Positions 33,453 through 42,378 of a DNA stretch of 64,000 bases are shown here, piece by piece. The stretch comes from Amycolatopsis bartoniae (lineage in GTDB: Bacteria; Actinomycetota; Actinomycetes; Mycobacteriales; Pseudonocardiaceae). The stretch covers positions 1 through 64,000 of the forward strand of contig NZ_JACHWH010000008.1 of assembly GCF_014191255.1 (NCBI RefSeq), given 5' to 3'. Positions within the stretch are counted from its first letter, which is position 1. Every line of letters begins with the position of its first letter. Under the pieces are notes generated by a model that worked only from the letters and a program-made list of their open reading frames with translations, was not told the DNA's origin and searched no databases. The position numbers and the translations under genes are program-made.

Positions 33453-34589
33453 ATGTCGACGCGCCCCGGGCGCTGGAGTGCGAGCCTGGCGGCCGACCCC
33501 TCGCTCGCCCTCGTGCTCGCCGTCCTCGCCTTCGTCCCGTTCGCGGCGAACGTGGGGCCGCAGTTCGGCGATCTGCCCCTGCGCCACGGCGACGCCCTCG
33601 GCGTGCTGCTCGCCCTGGGCATGACCCTGCCGCTCGCGGTCCGCACCCGCTGGCCCGCCGCGTGCTTCGGTGTCGTCGCGGCGTGCTTCGTCCTCCACGA
33701 GACCCTCGCCTACCCGCCGACGTTCGGCGCGCTGGGCCTGCTCCTCGCCCTCTACACCGTCGCCGCGCACCAGAACCGCGGGCGCTGGGCCGTGGCAGTG
33801 GCGAGCACCGCCCTGTACGCCGGCTTCTGCGTCGTCCTCACCCTGCGCGGCTCGCCCGAGCGACTGCCCGACTTCGTGCTGTTCTACCTGGCACTCCTCG
33901 TGGGCGCGGGCATCGGCGCGCTCGTCCGCAGCAGGCGGGCGGCCGAGGCCGTGCGCCGCAGGTTCGAGGCGGAGGCCGCCAAGACCGCCGAACGCGCACG
34001 CATCGCCCGGGAACTCCACGACGTCGTGACCCACCACGTCACCGCGATGGTCGTGCAGGCGAGCGCCGCCCGCTACCTGATCGGAAACCCGGACCAGGTA
34101 GGCGAATCCCTGACCACGATCGGCGATACCGGCCGTCAGGCGCTCAAGGAACTGCGCTCGCTGCTGAAGATCCTCGAAGCCACCGGCGACCAGGGCGAAC
34201 CGGCGCTGGACGACGTCGCGGACCTCGTGGTCCGGACCAGGCTCGGCGGCCAGCCGGTCGAGCTGGTCGAGGAGGGCGAGCGCACCCCGCTGCCCACCGC
34301 CGCGGAGCTCGCGGGCTACCGGGTGGTGCAGGAAGCGCTGACCAACGCCGTGAAGTACGCCGGCGGTCATCGCACCGTCGTCCGCATCGGATACCGCGAC
34401 GACACGGTCGACATCGAGGTGACCAGCGACGGCACCGGCGACTCCCCCGACCGCAGCCTCTCCGGCGGCCGGGGGCTCACCGGCCTCGAAGAACGCGTGC
34501 GGAACGTCGGCGGCGAACTGACCGCGGGTGCCGTACCCGGCGGTGGATTCCGGGTGCACGCCACGATTCCGACGGGGGACGAGCGGTGA
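33453..34589 (+). CDS. Two-component sensor histidine kinase (NarL/DesK type)
   Basis: A 378-aa kinase. About four or five transmembrane helices (~15-150) serve as the sensor, then the HisKA_3 dimerisation box ARELHDVVTHHV with phospho-acceptor His189, and an HATPase_c domain with 'VVQEALTNAVKYAGGH' (N box) and 'GGRGLTGLEERV' (G box). ATG 33453. Its stop overlaps the GTG of the response regulator, so the pair is co-translated. Confidence 0.9.
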   Translation: MSTRPGRWSASLAADPSLALVLAVLAFVPFAANVGPQFGDLPLRHGDALGVLLALGMTLPLAVRTRWPAACFGVVAACFVLHETLAYPPTFGALGLLLALYTVAAHQNRGRWAVAVASTALYAGFCVVLTLRGSPERLPDFVLFYLALLVGAGIGALVRSRRAAEAVRRRFEAEAAKTAERARIARELHDVVTHHVTAMVVQASAARYLIGNPDQVGESLTTIGDTGRQALKELRSLLKILEATGDQGEPALDDVADLVVRTRLGGQPVELVEEGERTPLPTAAELAGYRVVQEALTNAVKYAGGHRTVVRIGYRDDTVDIEVTSDGTGDSPDRSLSGGRGLTGLEERVRNVGGELTAGAVPGGGFRVHATIPTGDER

Positions 34590-35254
34590 TCCGCGTACTC
34601 ATCTGCGAGGACCAGGCGCTCATCCGCGCGGGTTACGCGACGATCTTCAACGCCCAGCCGGACATGGAGGTCGTCGGCGAAGCGGCCGACGGGCCCGCCG
34701 GCCTGGCCGCCGCCGAAGAACTCCAGCCGGACGTCATCGTGATGGACATCCAGATGCCGCTCATGGACGGCATCGAGGTGACGCGACGGCTCGCGGGCTC
34801 CGGTTCGGCCAACCCCGCGAAGATCCTGGTGATCACGACTTTCAACGTGGATGAATATGTGTACGCGGCGTTGCGTGCCGGGGCCAGCGGTTTCCTGCTC
34901 AAGGACGCGCCTCCGGAGGAGCTGGTGAACGGCGTCCGCACCATCGCCCGCGGCGAGTCCCTGCTGGCCCCGGCCGTCACGCGCACCCTGATCGGACAGT
35001 TCGCCGAGCGGATCCGGCCCGCCGACGCGGCTTCCGGTGACCAGCCGCTGGCCGTACTGGCCCCGCGCGAGCGCGAGGTGCTCAAGCTCATCGCGAAGGG
35101 CTTGTCCAACAAGGAGATCGCGGCCGAACTGGTGCTCAGCATCGAGACCGTGAAGACCTACGTGTCGCGCATCCTGACCAAGCTGGACCTGCGTGACCGG
35201 GTCCAGGCCGTCGTCCTCGCCTACCGGACGGGACTGGTCGCCGCTCACGAGTGA
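34586..35254 (+). CDS. Response regulator, NarL/LuxR family
   Basis: A 222-aa regulator: receiver domain 1-120 with phospho-acceptor Asp54 (VIVMDIQMP), acidic pocket 'CEDQ', Thr/Lys at 'VITTFN' and 'LLKDA', then a LuxR helix-turn-helix ('LAPREREVLKLIAKGLSNKE', split by context). It overlaps the kinase by 4 bases, and its 3' end overlaps the convergent CPBP gene by 10 bases. The CPBP protease or the gene at 32313 may be a target, but no operator was recognised. Confidence 0.92.
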   Translation: MIRVLICEDQALIRAGYATIFNAQPDMEVVGEAADGPAGLAAAEELQPDVIVMDIQMPLMDGIEVTRRLAGSGSANPAKILVITTFNVDEYVYAALRAGASGFLLKDAPPEELVNGVRTIARGESLLAPAVTRTLIGQFAERIRPADAASGDQPLAVLAPREREVLKLIAKGLSNKEIAAELVLSIETVKTYVSRILTKLDLRDRVQAVVLAYRTGLVAAHE

Positions 35255-36084
35255 GCCTTGGCGCGGAACGGCACCAGCAGGCCCCGGCGCGCGGCCTTGC
35301 GGAGCAGGAACACCGCGGGCGTCGCGCAGGTGAGCACAGCGATGAGGCTCGCCTCCGGCCCGAAGCCCCCGCCGGTCAGCAGCGCGGGCCCGGACAGCGC
35401 GGTGTTCAGCAGCCCCTGCGCGGTTCCCGAAGCGCCGGACACGGTCGTGCCGAACACCCCGGACTCGAACAGGTTCCAGGCGAAGTGGATGCCGATCGGC
35501 AGCCACAGCGAACGGGTGCAGGCGTACGCGGCGCCCAGCATGACCCCGGCCTCGACGGCGATGGAGACGGCGCCCCACAACGTCGCGTTCGCGTTGAGCA
35601 GGTGCGTACCGCCGAACAGCACCGCGGACAGCACCAGCGCGGGCCAGGTGCCCGCCCGTTCCTGCGTGATCCGGAAGATCACACCGCGGAACAGCAGCTC
35701 CTCGTTGACCGCGGCGCTCGCCATCACGCCGATGCTCGCGAGGAACCCCCAGAACGAGCCGCCGGAGACGTGGTCCCAGCCGCCGAACATCCCGATCAGC
35801 AGCATGGTCGCGGCGAAGGCACCGGCGCCGAGCGCCGATCCGCGCAGGAGCCCTGGTTTCGCGTCGGCGCGGGCCAGCTCGGGTACATCCGGCCGCTGCT
35901 CGGCGAACCGCGAAAGGCGGGTGTAGCAGAACAAACCGCCCGCCGCAGTGGCCAGGCCGACGACGAGCGAGACGGGTCCGAGGTCGCCCAGCGCGGCGTT
36001 CAGGAGGCTCGCGACCACCATCACGGCGATCATGCCGACCAGCAGGATCGGGAAGCGGAACTTGTGGAGTGACTGAGTTTTCAT
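35245..36084 (-). CDS. CPBP family intramembrane glutamic protease (Abi/CAAX type)
   Basis: A 279-aa polytopic protein with about eight helices. Motif 1 is 'NEELLFRGVIF' with catalytic Glu128/Glu129 and Arg132, motif 2 is 'GGTHLLNA', and motif 3 'GIHFAWNLF', each supplying conserved His/Asn of the CPBP active site. Start ATG 36084 (MKTQS). These proteases process membrane or prenylated peptides, and some protect against bacteriocins. It is convergent with, and overlaps, the response regulator. Confidence 0.88.
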   Translation of the reverse strand: MKTQSLHKFRFPILLVGMIAVMVVASLLNAALGDLGPVSLVVGLATAAGGLFCYTRLSRFAEQRPDVPELARADAKPGLLRGSALGAGAFAATMLLIGMFGGWDHVSGGSFWGFLASIGVMASAAVNEELLFRGVIFRITQERAGTWPALVLSAVLFGGTHLLNANATLWGAVSIAVEAGVMLGAAYACTRSLWLPIGIHFAWNLFESGVFGTTVSGASGTAQGLLNTALSGPALLTGGGFGPEASLIAVLTCATPAVFLLRKAARRGLLVPFRAKAHS

Positions 36085-36177
36085 ACCGGGAAAGCTAGGC
36101 AACTCCGCGGCTCGGAAAATCACCTTGAGAAGGACATCCGGGGGTAGCTTTCAGGAGGGACAAGCACCGTTCTCGCC

Positions 36178-36189
36178 GAAAGCGCTTTC
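36178..36189. repeat. Solo GAAAGCGCTTTC palindrome
   Basis: A perfect 12-bp copy of the element repeated at 40330-40972, here alone in the divergent region between the CPBP protease and the conservon. It is 100 bases upstream of the cvnA start. Confidence 0.6.
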
Positions 36190-36289
36190 CTCCCCCCTAG
36201 CCAGGCGCCTGTGACACGTACTACTCTCCGGGACTCGTCCGCGCCCCCGAGTCATTCCCCCGTCTCTCTCGTCTCGAGGAATCTCAGCT

Positions 36290-37645
36290 ATGTCGGTACC
36301 GAACTCCGCCCGCTCCCGTACGGCCGCGCCGTTGCTCGTGCTGCTGGTCGCCGTGCTGGTCACGGGCGGCGGCTGGACCTGGGTGGTGCTGGAAACCCCC
36401 GCCGAGGTGCGGATGCTGGTCGGCGTGGCCGGTGGCGTGCTCGCGCTGCTGCTGTCCGTCGCCGCCGCCCTGCTCGCCCAGCGCGCCGCGCGGCTGCGCC
36501 GGGAGCGGGAGCAGATCTCGGCGCTGAACGACGAGCTGGGCCACCTCGTCGACGACCTCCTGCCCGCCGCGGTGCAGCGGCTGCGCAGCGGCGCGTCCGC
36601 CGACACCGTCCTGGCCCAGCTACCCAAGCCCCGCAACGAGGCGCACCAGCGACTGCTGCGCACGCTGACCCGCGAGATCAGCGTCGGCGAGCGGCGCCGC
36701 GCCGCCGCGATGGCGGCCTGTGGCAACGCGGCGGGCCGCGTGCAGGCGCTGGCCACCAGCATGCTCGCGGACCTGCGTGACATGGAACACCGCTACAGCG
36801 AGGACGCGCTCGGGGACCTGCTCAAGATCGACCACAGCACCGCGCAGGCCGGGCGGCTGGCCGACAGCATCGCGGTGCTCACCGGTGCCAGGACCGGCCG
36901 CCGCTGGACGAAGCCGATCGTGATGGAGAGCGTCCTGCGTGGCGCGATGGGCCGCATCGGCGCGTACCAGCGCGTGCACGTCCACTCGACCTGCACGTCG
37001 GCCGTCGTCGGGTACGCGGCGGAGGACGTCATGCACGCGCTCGCCGAGCTGATGGACAACGCGACGAAGTTCTCCGCTCCTTCGGAAGAGGTCCACGTCT
37101 ACGTGGAGGAGCTGCACAACGGCGTCGTGATCACCATCGAGGACGGCGGCCTCGGCATGAAGCCGCAGGCGCTCGAACGCGCGAAGGCCGCCATCGCCTC
37201 CACCGAGCCGCTCGACCTCGCGCAGCTGTCGGGCACGCGCCTCGGCCTCGCCGTCGTCGGCACGCTGGCCCGCAAGCACCAGCTGCAGGTGTTCTTCCGG
37301 CCGTCCTCCCGCGGCGGCACCGGCGTCGTGCTGCGGCTGCCGAACCAGCTGATCACCCAGCCCCGCCAGCGGCCGGCCGAGGCCGCACCGGCGCCGCGGC
37401 CCGCGCTCGAAGTACCCGCCGCCCGCCCGGCGAACCACGTCGAGTCCGCGGTGGCCGTGGAGGAGCCCAAGGCCCTGCCGAAGCGCCCGCGCGGCCAGAC
37501 GTTGAACGCCACCCGGTCGTCGGGCTCGCCATCCGGGCCGTCGTCGAACCGGCCGCGGATGGACTCCGGCGCCCGGTTCGGCGCCTTCCGCCAGGCCCGC
37601 GCCAGGAACTCCGAGGGCGGCAAGCCGTCCGACGACAGCGAGTGA
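36290..37645 (+). CDS. cvnA: Conservon sensor kinase-like ATPase (CvnA)
   Basis: A 451-aa protein with two N-terminal transmembrane helices (~14-35 and ~43-62), a helical linker, and a HATPase_c domain with the N box 'LAELMDNATKFSAPSE' and G2 region 'GTRLGLAVVGTLARKHQ'. The C-terminus is a long Pro/Ala/Arg-rich disordered tail. In Streptomyces conservons CvnA senses and recruits the CvnB-D proteins at the membrane. ATG with GAGGA 9 bases upstream. It is followed by cvnB-E in the canonical order. Confidence 0.92.
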   Translation: MSVPNSARSRTAAPLLVLLVAVLVTGGGWTWVVLETPAEVRMLVGVAGGVLALLLSVAAALLAQRAARLRREREQISALNDELGHLVDDLLPAAVQRLRSGASADTVLAQLPKPRNEAHQRLLRTLTREISVGERRRAAAMAACGNAAGRVQALATSMLADLRDMEHRYSEDALGDLLKIDHSTAQAGRLADSIAVLTGARTGRRWTKPIVMESVLRGAMGRIGAYQRVHVHSTCTSAVVGYAAEDVMHALAELMDNATKFSAPSEEVHVYVEELHNGVVITIEDGGLGMKPQALERAKAAIASTEPLDLAQLSGTRLGLAVVGTLARKHQLQVFFRPSSRGGTGVVLRLPNQLITQPRQRPAEAAPAPRPALEVPAARPANHVESAVAVEEPKALPKRPRGQTLNATRSSGSPSGPSSNRPRMDSGARFGAFRQARARNSEGGKPSDDSE

Positions 37646-37683
37646 CACAGAGATTGGAGTGCGGGGGCACCCCCGGAATTTCG

Positions 37684-38100
37684 ATGAACGCAGCAGACGC
37701 CAGCCTCGAGTGGCTACTGGAGAACCTGGTGGACGGCACCCCGGGCGCGAACCACGCGCTGGTGCTGTCCAAGGACGGTCTCAAGCTCTGCCACACCCAG
37801 CGGCTCTCGGTGGACAAGGCGGACCAGTTGGCCGCGATCGCCGCGGGCGTGCAGTCGCTCGCCCACGGTGCCTCGGTGGAGTTCGGGGACGGCAGCGGCG
37901 GGGTGCGCCAGTCGATGACCGAGTTCCACGGCGGGCTGCTGTTCATCGTGGAGGCGGGGGAAGGCGCCCACCTCGCGGTGCTCGCCTCCGACGACGCCGA
38001 CGTCGGCCTCATCGGGCACAACATGGACGAGCTGGTGGAGCAGATCGGGGCCTTCCTGACCTCGCCGCCCCGGCAGTTCCAGCCCGCGCGCCCGGCATGA
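37684..38100 (+). CDS. cvnB: Roadblock/LC7 domain protein (CvnB)
   Basis: A 138-aa protein, roadblock/LC7 fold: 'LEWLLENLVDGTPGANHALV', 'LSKDGLKLCHTQ' and 'LIGHNMDELVEQIG' (C-terminal helix). Conservon CvnB proteins act on the CvnD GTPase, similar to MglB. ATG at 37684 chosen because the upstream 14 codons are not family-like. Its stop overlaps the start of cvnC (ATGA). Confidence 0.92.
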   Translation: MNAADASLEWLLENLVDGTPGANHALVLSKDGLKLCHTQRLSVDKADQLAAIAAGVQSLAHGASVEFGDGSGGVRQSMTEFHGGLLFIVEAGEGAHLAVLASDDADVGLIGHNMDELVEQIGAFLTSPPRQFQPARPA

Positions 38101-38459
38101 TCCACCGCGCGGTCGACGACGAGGACCCGGATCGCCTCTACACGGTGACCGGGGGCCGCAGCCGGGCCGCGGACGTCGACCTCGACCTCGTCACGTTGAT
38201 CGTGAGCGAGGCCGATCCCGTGCCCGGTATGCAGTCGGAGTACGTGAAGGTGCTGCGGACGTGCCGGTTCCCGACCGCGGTCGTGGAGGTCGCCTCCGAG
38301 CTGGGGCTGCCCGTGAGCGTCGTGAAGATCCTGCTGGCGGACCTGCTCGCCGACGGCCGGATCTCCGCGCGGCACCCCTCCACGGTGTTCCGCCACGGGT
38401 CCGGCCTGCCCGACTCCGAATTCCTGAAGAAGGTGCTCGTTGGACTCAAGAACATCTGA
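38097..38459 (+). CDS. cvnC: DUF742 protein (CvnC)
   Basis: A 120-aa DUF742 protein: 'DPDRLYTVTGGRSRA', 'LDLVTLIVS', then a winged-helix-like region 'FPTAVVEVASELGLPVSVVK' and 'LLADLLADGRI'. Known conservon component that binds CvnA and CvnD. Starts in the ATGA overlap with cvnB; its last 20 bases overlap cvnD. Confidence 0.92.
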   Translation: MIHRAVDDEDPDRLYTVTGGRSRAADVDLDLVTLIVSEADPVPGMQSEYVKVLRTCRFPTAVVEVASELGLPVSVVKILLADLLADGRISARHPSTVFRHGSGLPDSEFLKKVLVGLKNI

Positions 38460-39048
38460 CCTGGCCACCCGCACGCCGCTGAGCAGCACCGCGACGGACG
38501 GGATCAAGATCGTGATCGTCGGCGGGTTCGGTGTCGGCAAGACGACGATGGTGCGCTCGGTCAGCGAGATCCGCCCACTGTCCACAGAGGAGACGATGAC
38601 CCAGGCGGGGCTGGGCATCGACTCGAACGCCGGCGCCTACGGCAAGACCACCACCACGGTGGCCTTCGACTTCGGCCGCATCAGCCTGAACGCCGAGATG
38701 GTGCTGTACCTGTTCGGCGCGCCCGGGCAGGAGCGGTTCTGGTTCCTGTGGGACAGGTTGTTTTCCGGCACGCTCGGCGCGGTCGTGCTCGTCGACACCC
38801 GGCGCGTCGAGGACTCGTGGTACGCCATCGACCGGCTGGAGCACCACGGCACGCCGTTCATCGTGGCGCGCAACAACTTCGAGCCGCCGCAGCACGACCT
38901 GGACACGGTGCGCGACGCGCTGACCCTGCCCGACGACGTGCCCCTGATCGACTGTGACGCGCGGGACCGCGAGTCGTCGAAGCGGGTGCTGGTCGGGCTC
39001 GTCGACCACCTCTATCGTCTTTCCACCGCACGGGAGACCGCATCATGA
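38440..39048 (+). CDS. cvnD: Conservon GTP-binding protein (CvnD)
   Basis: A 202-aa small GTPase-like protein. The P-loop is GGFGVGKTT (residues 28-36), the switch region is 'TVAFDFGRI', 'LFGAPGQERFWFLWD' is the G3-like motif (GxPGQ instead of DxxGQ, typical of this family), and 'VARNNFE' stands in for NKxD. TTG start inside cvnC; its stop overlaps cvnE by 4 bases. Confidence 0.92.
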   Translation: MDSRTSDLATRTPLSSTATDGIKIVIVGGFGVGKTTMVRSVSEIRPLSTEETMTQAGLGIDSNAGAYGKTTTTVAFDFGRISLNAEMVLYLFGAPGQERFWFLWDRLFSGTLGAVVLVDTRRVEDSWYAIDRLEHHGTPFIVARNNFEPPQHDLDTVRDALTLPDDVPLIDCDARDRESSKRVLVGLVDHLYRLSTARETAS

Positions 39049-40301
39049 CCGACAACCCCACTCCCTCGCCGGGGCCGCTGCGGCTGTATGGTCCGCGGTT
39101 CCAGCAGGACCCGGCGGCGCTCTACGCGACGATCCGGCGCGAGCACGGCCCGGTGGCGCCGGTGCTGCTCGACGGCGACCTCCCGGCGTGGTTCGTCTCC
39201 GGGTATCGCGAGATCCACCAGATCTGTGATGACTCGCAGCTGTTCGCGCGGGACACCCGCCGCTGGAACATGTGGGACCGGGTGCCGGAGGACTGGCCGT
39301 TGTTGCCGTACGTGGCGCACAACCCGTCGGTGATGTTCACGGAGGGCCCCGAGCACCGCCGTCGCGCGGGCGCGATCGGGGACGCGCTCAGTGCCGTGGA
39401 CCAGTTCGAGCTGCGCGCGCACTGCGAGCGGGTGGCGGACCAGCTGATCGACGTGTTCGCGGGCACCGGCGAGGCGGATCTCGTGGCGCAGTACGCCATG
39501 CGGATGCCGCTGCTGATGGTCGCGTGGATGTTCGGCTTGCCGGAGCACGAGATCCCGGCGCTGGTGCGGGACATCGCGCTGTCGCTGGACGTCGGGCCCG
39601 ACGCGATTCCCGCGTACGGCCGGGTGCAGGAGGCGATGGGGCGGCTGGTGGCGGAGAAGCACGATGCGCCCGGTGCGGACCTGCCGTCGCAGCTCATCCA
39701 GCACGAGGCGAACCTGTCCGACGAGGAGATCGTGCTGGACCTGCTGGTGGTGGCGGCGGCCGCGCAACAGCCGACAGCCAACTGGATCGGCAACACGATC
39801 CGCCTGATGTTGACAGATGAACGTTTCGCGATGACGCTGGCCGGCGGGCGCGGCAGTGTGGGGCAGGCGCTGAACGAGGTGCTGTGGCAGGACACCCCCA
39901 CGCAGAACTTCATCGGCCGGTTCGCGACCAGGGACACGCAACTGGCCGGGCAGCGGATCCGGACGGGCGACATGCTGGTGCTGGGCCTGGCGGCGGCGAA
40001 CGCGGACCCGGCGGTGCGGCCGGATTTCGCCGACCAGCACACGGGAAACCAGGCGTACATGTCCTTCGGCCACGGCGAGCACGGTTGTCCGTACCCCGCG
40101 CCGGAGGTCGCGCAGGTCATCGCGAAGACGACGGTGGAGGTGCTCCTCGACCGGCTCCCGGACCTGGAACTGGCCGTCCCGGCGGAGGAACTGGTGTGGC
40201 ACCCGTCGGTCTGGATGCGCGGCCTGGAGCGCCTGCCGGTGGCCTTCACACCGACGTACGTGGCGTCTCAAACCGGGGCGGGGGTTCCGTCGGCCTGGTG
40301 A
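39045..40301 (+). CDS. cvnE: Conservon cytochrome P450 lacking EXXR (CvnE, CYP157-like)
   Basis: A 418-aa P450. The heme loop is FGHGEHGCPYPAPE with Cys348 as ligand. The EXXR motif, otherwise nearly universal, reads E278-V-L-W281 (NEVLWQDTP), so the Arg is missing. The same loss is documented for the conservon P450 family CYP157 of Streptomyces, which keeps the P450 fold. The I-helix reads 'AAAAQQPTANW' instead of AGxxT. It overlaps cvnD by 4 bases and closes the conservon. Its redox or signalling role is unknown. Confidence 0.9.
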   Translation: MTDNPTPSPGPLRLYGPRFQQDPAALYATIRREHGPVAPVLLDGDLPAWFVSGYREIHQICDDSQLFARDTRRWNMWDRVPEDWPLLPYVAHNPSVMFTEGPEHRRRAGAIGDALSAVDQFELRAHCERVADQLIDVFAGTGEADLVAQYAMRMPLLMVAWMFGLPEHEIPALVRDIALSLDVGPDAIPAYGRVQEAMGRLVAEKHDAPGADLPSQLIQHEANLSDEEIVLDLLVVAAAAQQPTANWIGNTIRLMLTDERFAMTLAGGRGSVGQALNEVLWQDTPTQNFIGRFATRDTQLAGQRIRTGDMLVLGLAAANADPAVRPDFADQHTGNQAYMSFGHGEHGCPYPAPEVAQVIAKTTVEVLLDRLPDLELAVPAEELVWHPSVWMRGLERLPVAFTPTYVASQTGAGVPSAW

Positions 40302-40330
40302 GGCCGGGGTTCGGGGATGCGGAGTGTCGC

Positions 40331-40972
40331 AAGAAAGCGCTTGCTGACGCCTCCGCGTACCCCCTAACGCCGCTCGTCGAAAAGGGCGCTTTCTGCCCTC
40401 CAAGTGGCCCCAGCCGCCGAGAAAGCGGCTTCCTTGCCGCCCGCGCACCCCTGCGAGTGGCGCTGGCCTCCAGGAAGCGCTTTCTTCCACGCCTGGCGCC
40501 TCTGCGAGCGGCGCCGCCCGCTGAGAAAGGGCTTTCCGGACTCGTAGCCACACCCCAAGCGACACCACTCCGGGGGAGAAGGCGTTTCTGCGCCCCCATG
40601 TGCCCCACCCAAGCCGGGCCGTTGCCGGGACCGGGCCGGTTGCCGGGAAAGCACCTCCGTCCCCTCGATCCATCCCCTAAGCGACACTGCCGGGCGCGAA
40701 AACACTCGCCCCACTCCCCATATCCCTCGCCGAGCCCGCGCTGCCCGCCGAGAAAGCGCTTCCATCCACGCATGCCGCTCCTTCAAATGAAGCGACCGCC
40801 CAAGAAGCGCTTCCTGGGCTGCCTACCCCCTTCCATCCCCCGTAACCTCGGCGCGAGCAAGCGCTTTCAGACCCAACCATCCGCTCCATCGAGCCACATC
40901 GCCTGGAGAAAGCGCTTTCTACGGCCTCCAGCAGCGTCGCGAGCCACGCGCGGCTTTGAAAAAGCGCTTTCC
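40331..40972. repeat. Array of 13 phased palindromes, consensus AGAAAGCGCTTTCT
   Basis: The 697-base gap between two converging P450 genes holds 13 palindromic units, intact or degenerate. Their centres fall near 40338, 40387, 40426, 40478, 40530, 40583, 40652, 40703, 40757, 40808, 40862, 40913 and 40965. Ten of the twelve intervals are 49-55 bases, close to five helical turns; the other two are about 39 and 69. The unit at 40907-40920 is the perfect 14-bp form. Intervening ~38-base segments are related in places (CTGCGAGTGGCGC / CTGCGAGCGGCGC; AAGCGACAC twice), so the array grew by duplication of a ~52-bp unit. It encodes no convincing protein and is not a CRISPR. Solo copies lie at 3152 and 36178. 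Confidence 0.85.
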
Positions 40973-40998
40973 TCACCACGCACCCGTTCAGGCCGGAA

Positions 40999-42228
40999 TC
41001 ACACCGCCGTCGGGATCCGGGGTGTGAAGGTGATCGGCAGTGTGGCCGGGCCGCGCGTGAACAGGCCCTGCTCCACGGGGCCCGCGCCGTCCGCCAGGCG
41101 GGCGTCCGGCATGGCGTCGAGCAGCTGGTTGAGCCCCACCTCGACCTCCGACTTCGCCAGTAGCGCTCCGACGCAGAAGTGGCGGCCCAGTGCGAACGCC
41201 AGGTGCCCGGCAGCCGCCGAGAAAGCGGTTTCCTCCGCCAGGTCCGTGCGAAAGACGTCGAACCGGTCGGGGTCGGCGAACCGGCGCGGGTCGCGGTTCG
41301 CCGCGCCGATCAGGCAGGTCACCGTGGCGCCCTTGGGCACCGTGCCCGTGCTCAGCTCGACGTCCCGCGCGGGCTGGCGCATGATCATGTGCACCGGCGG
41401 CGTGTACCGCAGGGTCTCCGCGAAAGCGCGTGGAATCAGCGACCGGTCCGCAAGCACCGCCTCGAACTGGTCCGGGTGCTCCAGCAGGTTCTTGACCACG
41501 CTCGCGATGGCCTTGTCGGTCGTCTCCCCACCGGCGGCGAGCAGCAGGCTGACGAACGCCTTGATGTCCTCGTCGCTCATCGACGTGCCGTCGACCTCGG
41601 CCTTGCACAACGTCGACAACAGGTCGTCGCCGAGGTTTTGCCTGCGTTCGCGGATCACCGGAATCATGTACTCGGCCAGCTCGTCCCGCGTGCGCAACCC
41701 GTCGGCGGCCACTTCCGGGTCCTGGCTGAGGTTCCCGAGGAACGCGATGATCGACGTGTACCACTTCTGGAAGCGCGCGTGCTCGCTGCGGTCCAGCCCG
41801 AGCATGTCCACGATGACGTTGATCGGGAAGTGCCGCGCGAACTCGGAAACCAGGTCGACCTCGCCGCGGTCGCGGAACGAGTCGATGAGCTGACGGGCGT
41901 TGCGTTCGATCACCGGCAGGAACTTGCGCTCCAGTTCGCTGCCGCGGAACGCCGGCGCGACGAGCGCCCGGCGCACCGCGTGCTCCCGGCCGCTCATCTG
42001 CAGGATCGTCTTGCCATGCACCGGTTCCAGCTGCCAGTTGTAGTTGTCGGTTGTGAAAGCGGGCTCCTTGAAAGCCCGCGCCACGTCCTCGTACCGCGAA
42101 ACGACGTAACTCTGCGTCGCCTCGTGCCAGAACAACGGCGCGGTGTCCAGCATGACGCGATAAGCCGCATAAGGGTTTTCGGCGAATTCCGGGGAAAGTA
42201 TGTCAGGTGCTTCGCCTGCCGCGGGCAT
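40999..42228 (-). CDS. Cytochrome P450
   Basis: A 409-aa P450 with all core motifs: I-helix 'LLLAAGGETTDK', K-helix EXXR as 'FAETLRYTPP', and the heme loop 'FALGRHFCVGALLAKSE'. Overall it resembles CYP107-like bacterial P450s of secondary metabolism. The 5' end is ATG 42228. It is transcribed toward the conservon P450, with the palindrome array between the two 3' ends. No ferredoxin gene is adjacent. Confidence 0.9.
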   Translation of the reverse strand: MPAAGEAPDILSPEFAENPYAAYRVMLDTAPLFWHEATQSYVVSRYEDVARAFKEPAFTTDNYNWQLEPVHGKTILQMSGREHAVRRALVAPAFRGSELERKFLPVIERNARQLIDSFRDRGEVDLVSEFARHFPINVIVDMLGLDRSEHARFQKWYTSIIAFLGNLSQDPEVAADGLRTRDELAEYMIPVIRERRQNLGDDLLSTLCKAEVDGTSMSDEDIKAFVSLLLAAGGETTDKAIASVVKNLLEHPDQFEAVLADRSLIPRAFAETLRYTPPVHMIMRQPARDVELSTGTVPKGATVTCLIGAANRDPRRFADPDRFDVFRTDLAEETAFSAAAGHLAFALGRHFCVGALLAKSEVEVGLNQLLDAMPDARLADGAGPVEQGLFTRGPATLPITFTPRIPTAV

Positions 42229-42378
42229 TACGCTCCCTAGCTCTGCTCAGGAATCGGGCAACCAAGGCTAGACCCGGAAACCGATCGCACTGGGCCGTTG
42301 GAACGGATTTCAGCACTATGGTCTAGTTGCCGATCACCCACCGCACAAAGCACTGCTCCGAAAGCATCACCGGATGGT

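Noticed and set aside
40331-40972. CRISPR array
   Set aside because: Repeats are only ~14 bases and degenerate, spacers are partly related to one another, and no cas gene is present.
40302-40998. Protein-coding frames through the palindrome array on both strands
   Set aside because: They translate to repeated KRFL/EKAL-type peptides imposed by the palindromes, with no start signal or domain.
41221-41233. Further array palindromes inside coding genes (also near 25487 and 46089)
   Set aside because: They are imperfect and explained by common codons (Glu-Lys/Ala-Phe-Ser) in well-defined proteins; not counted as elements.
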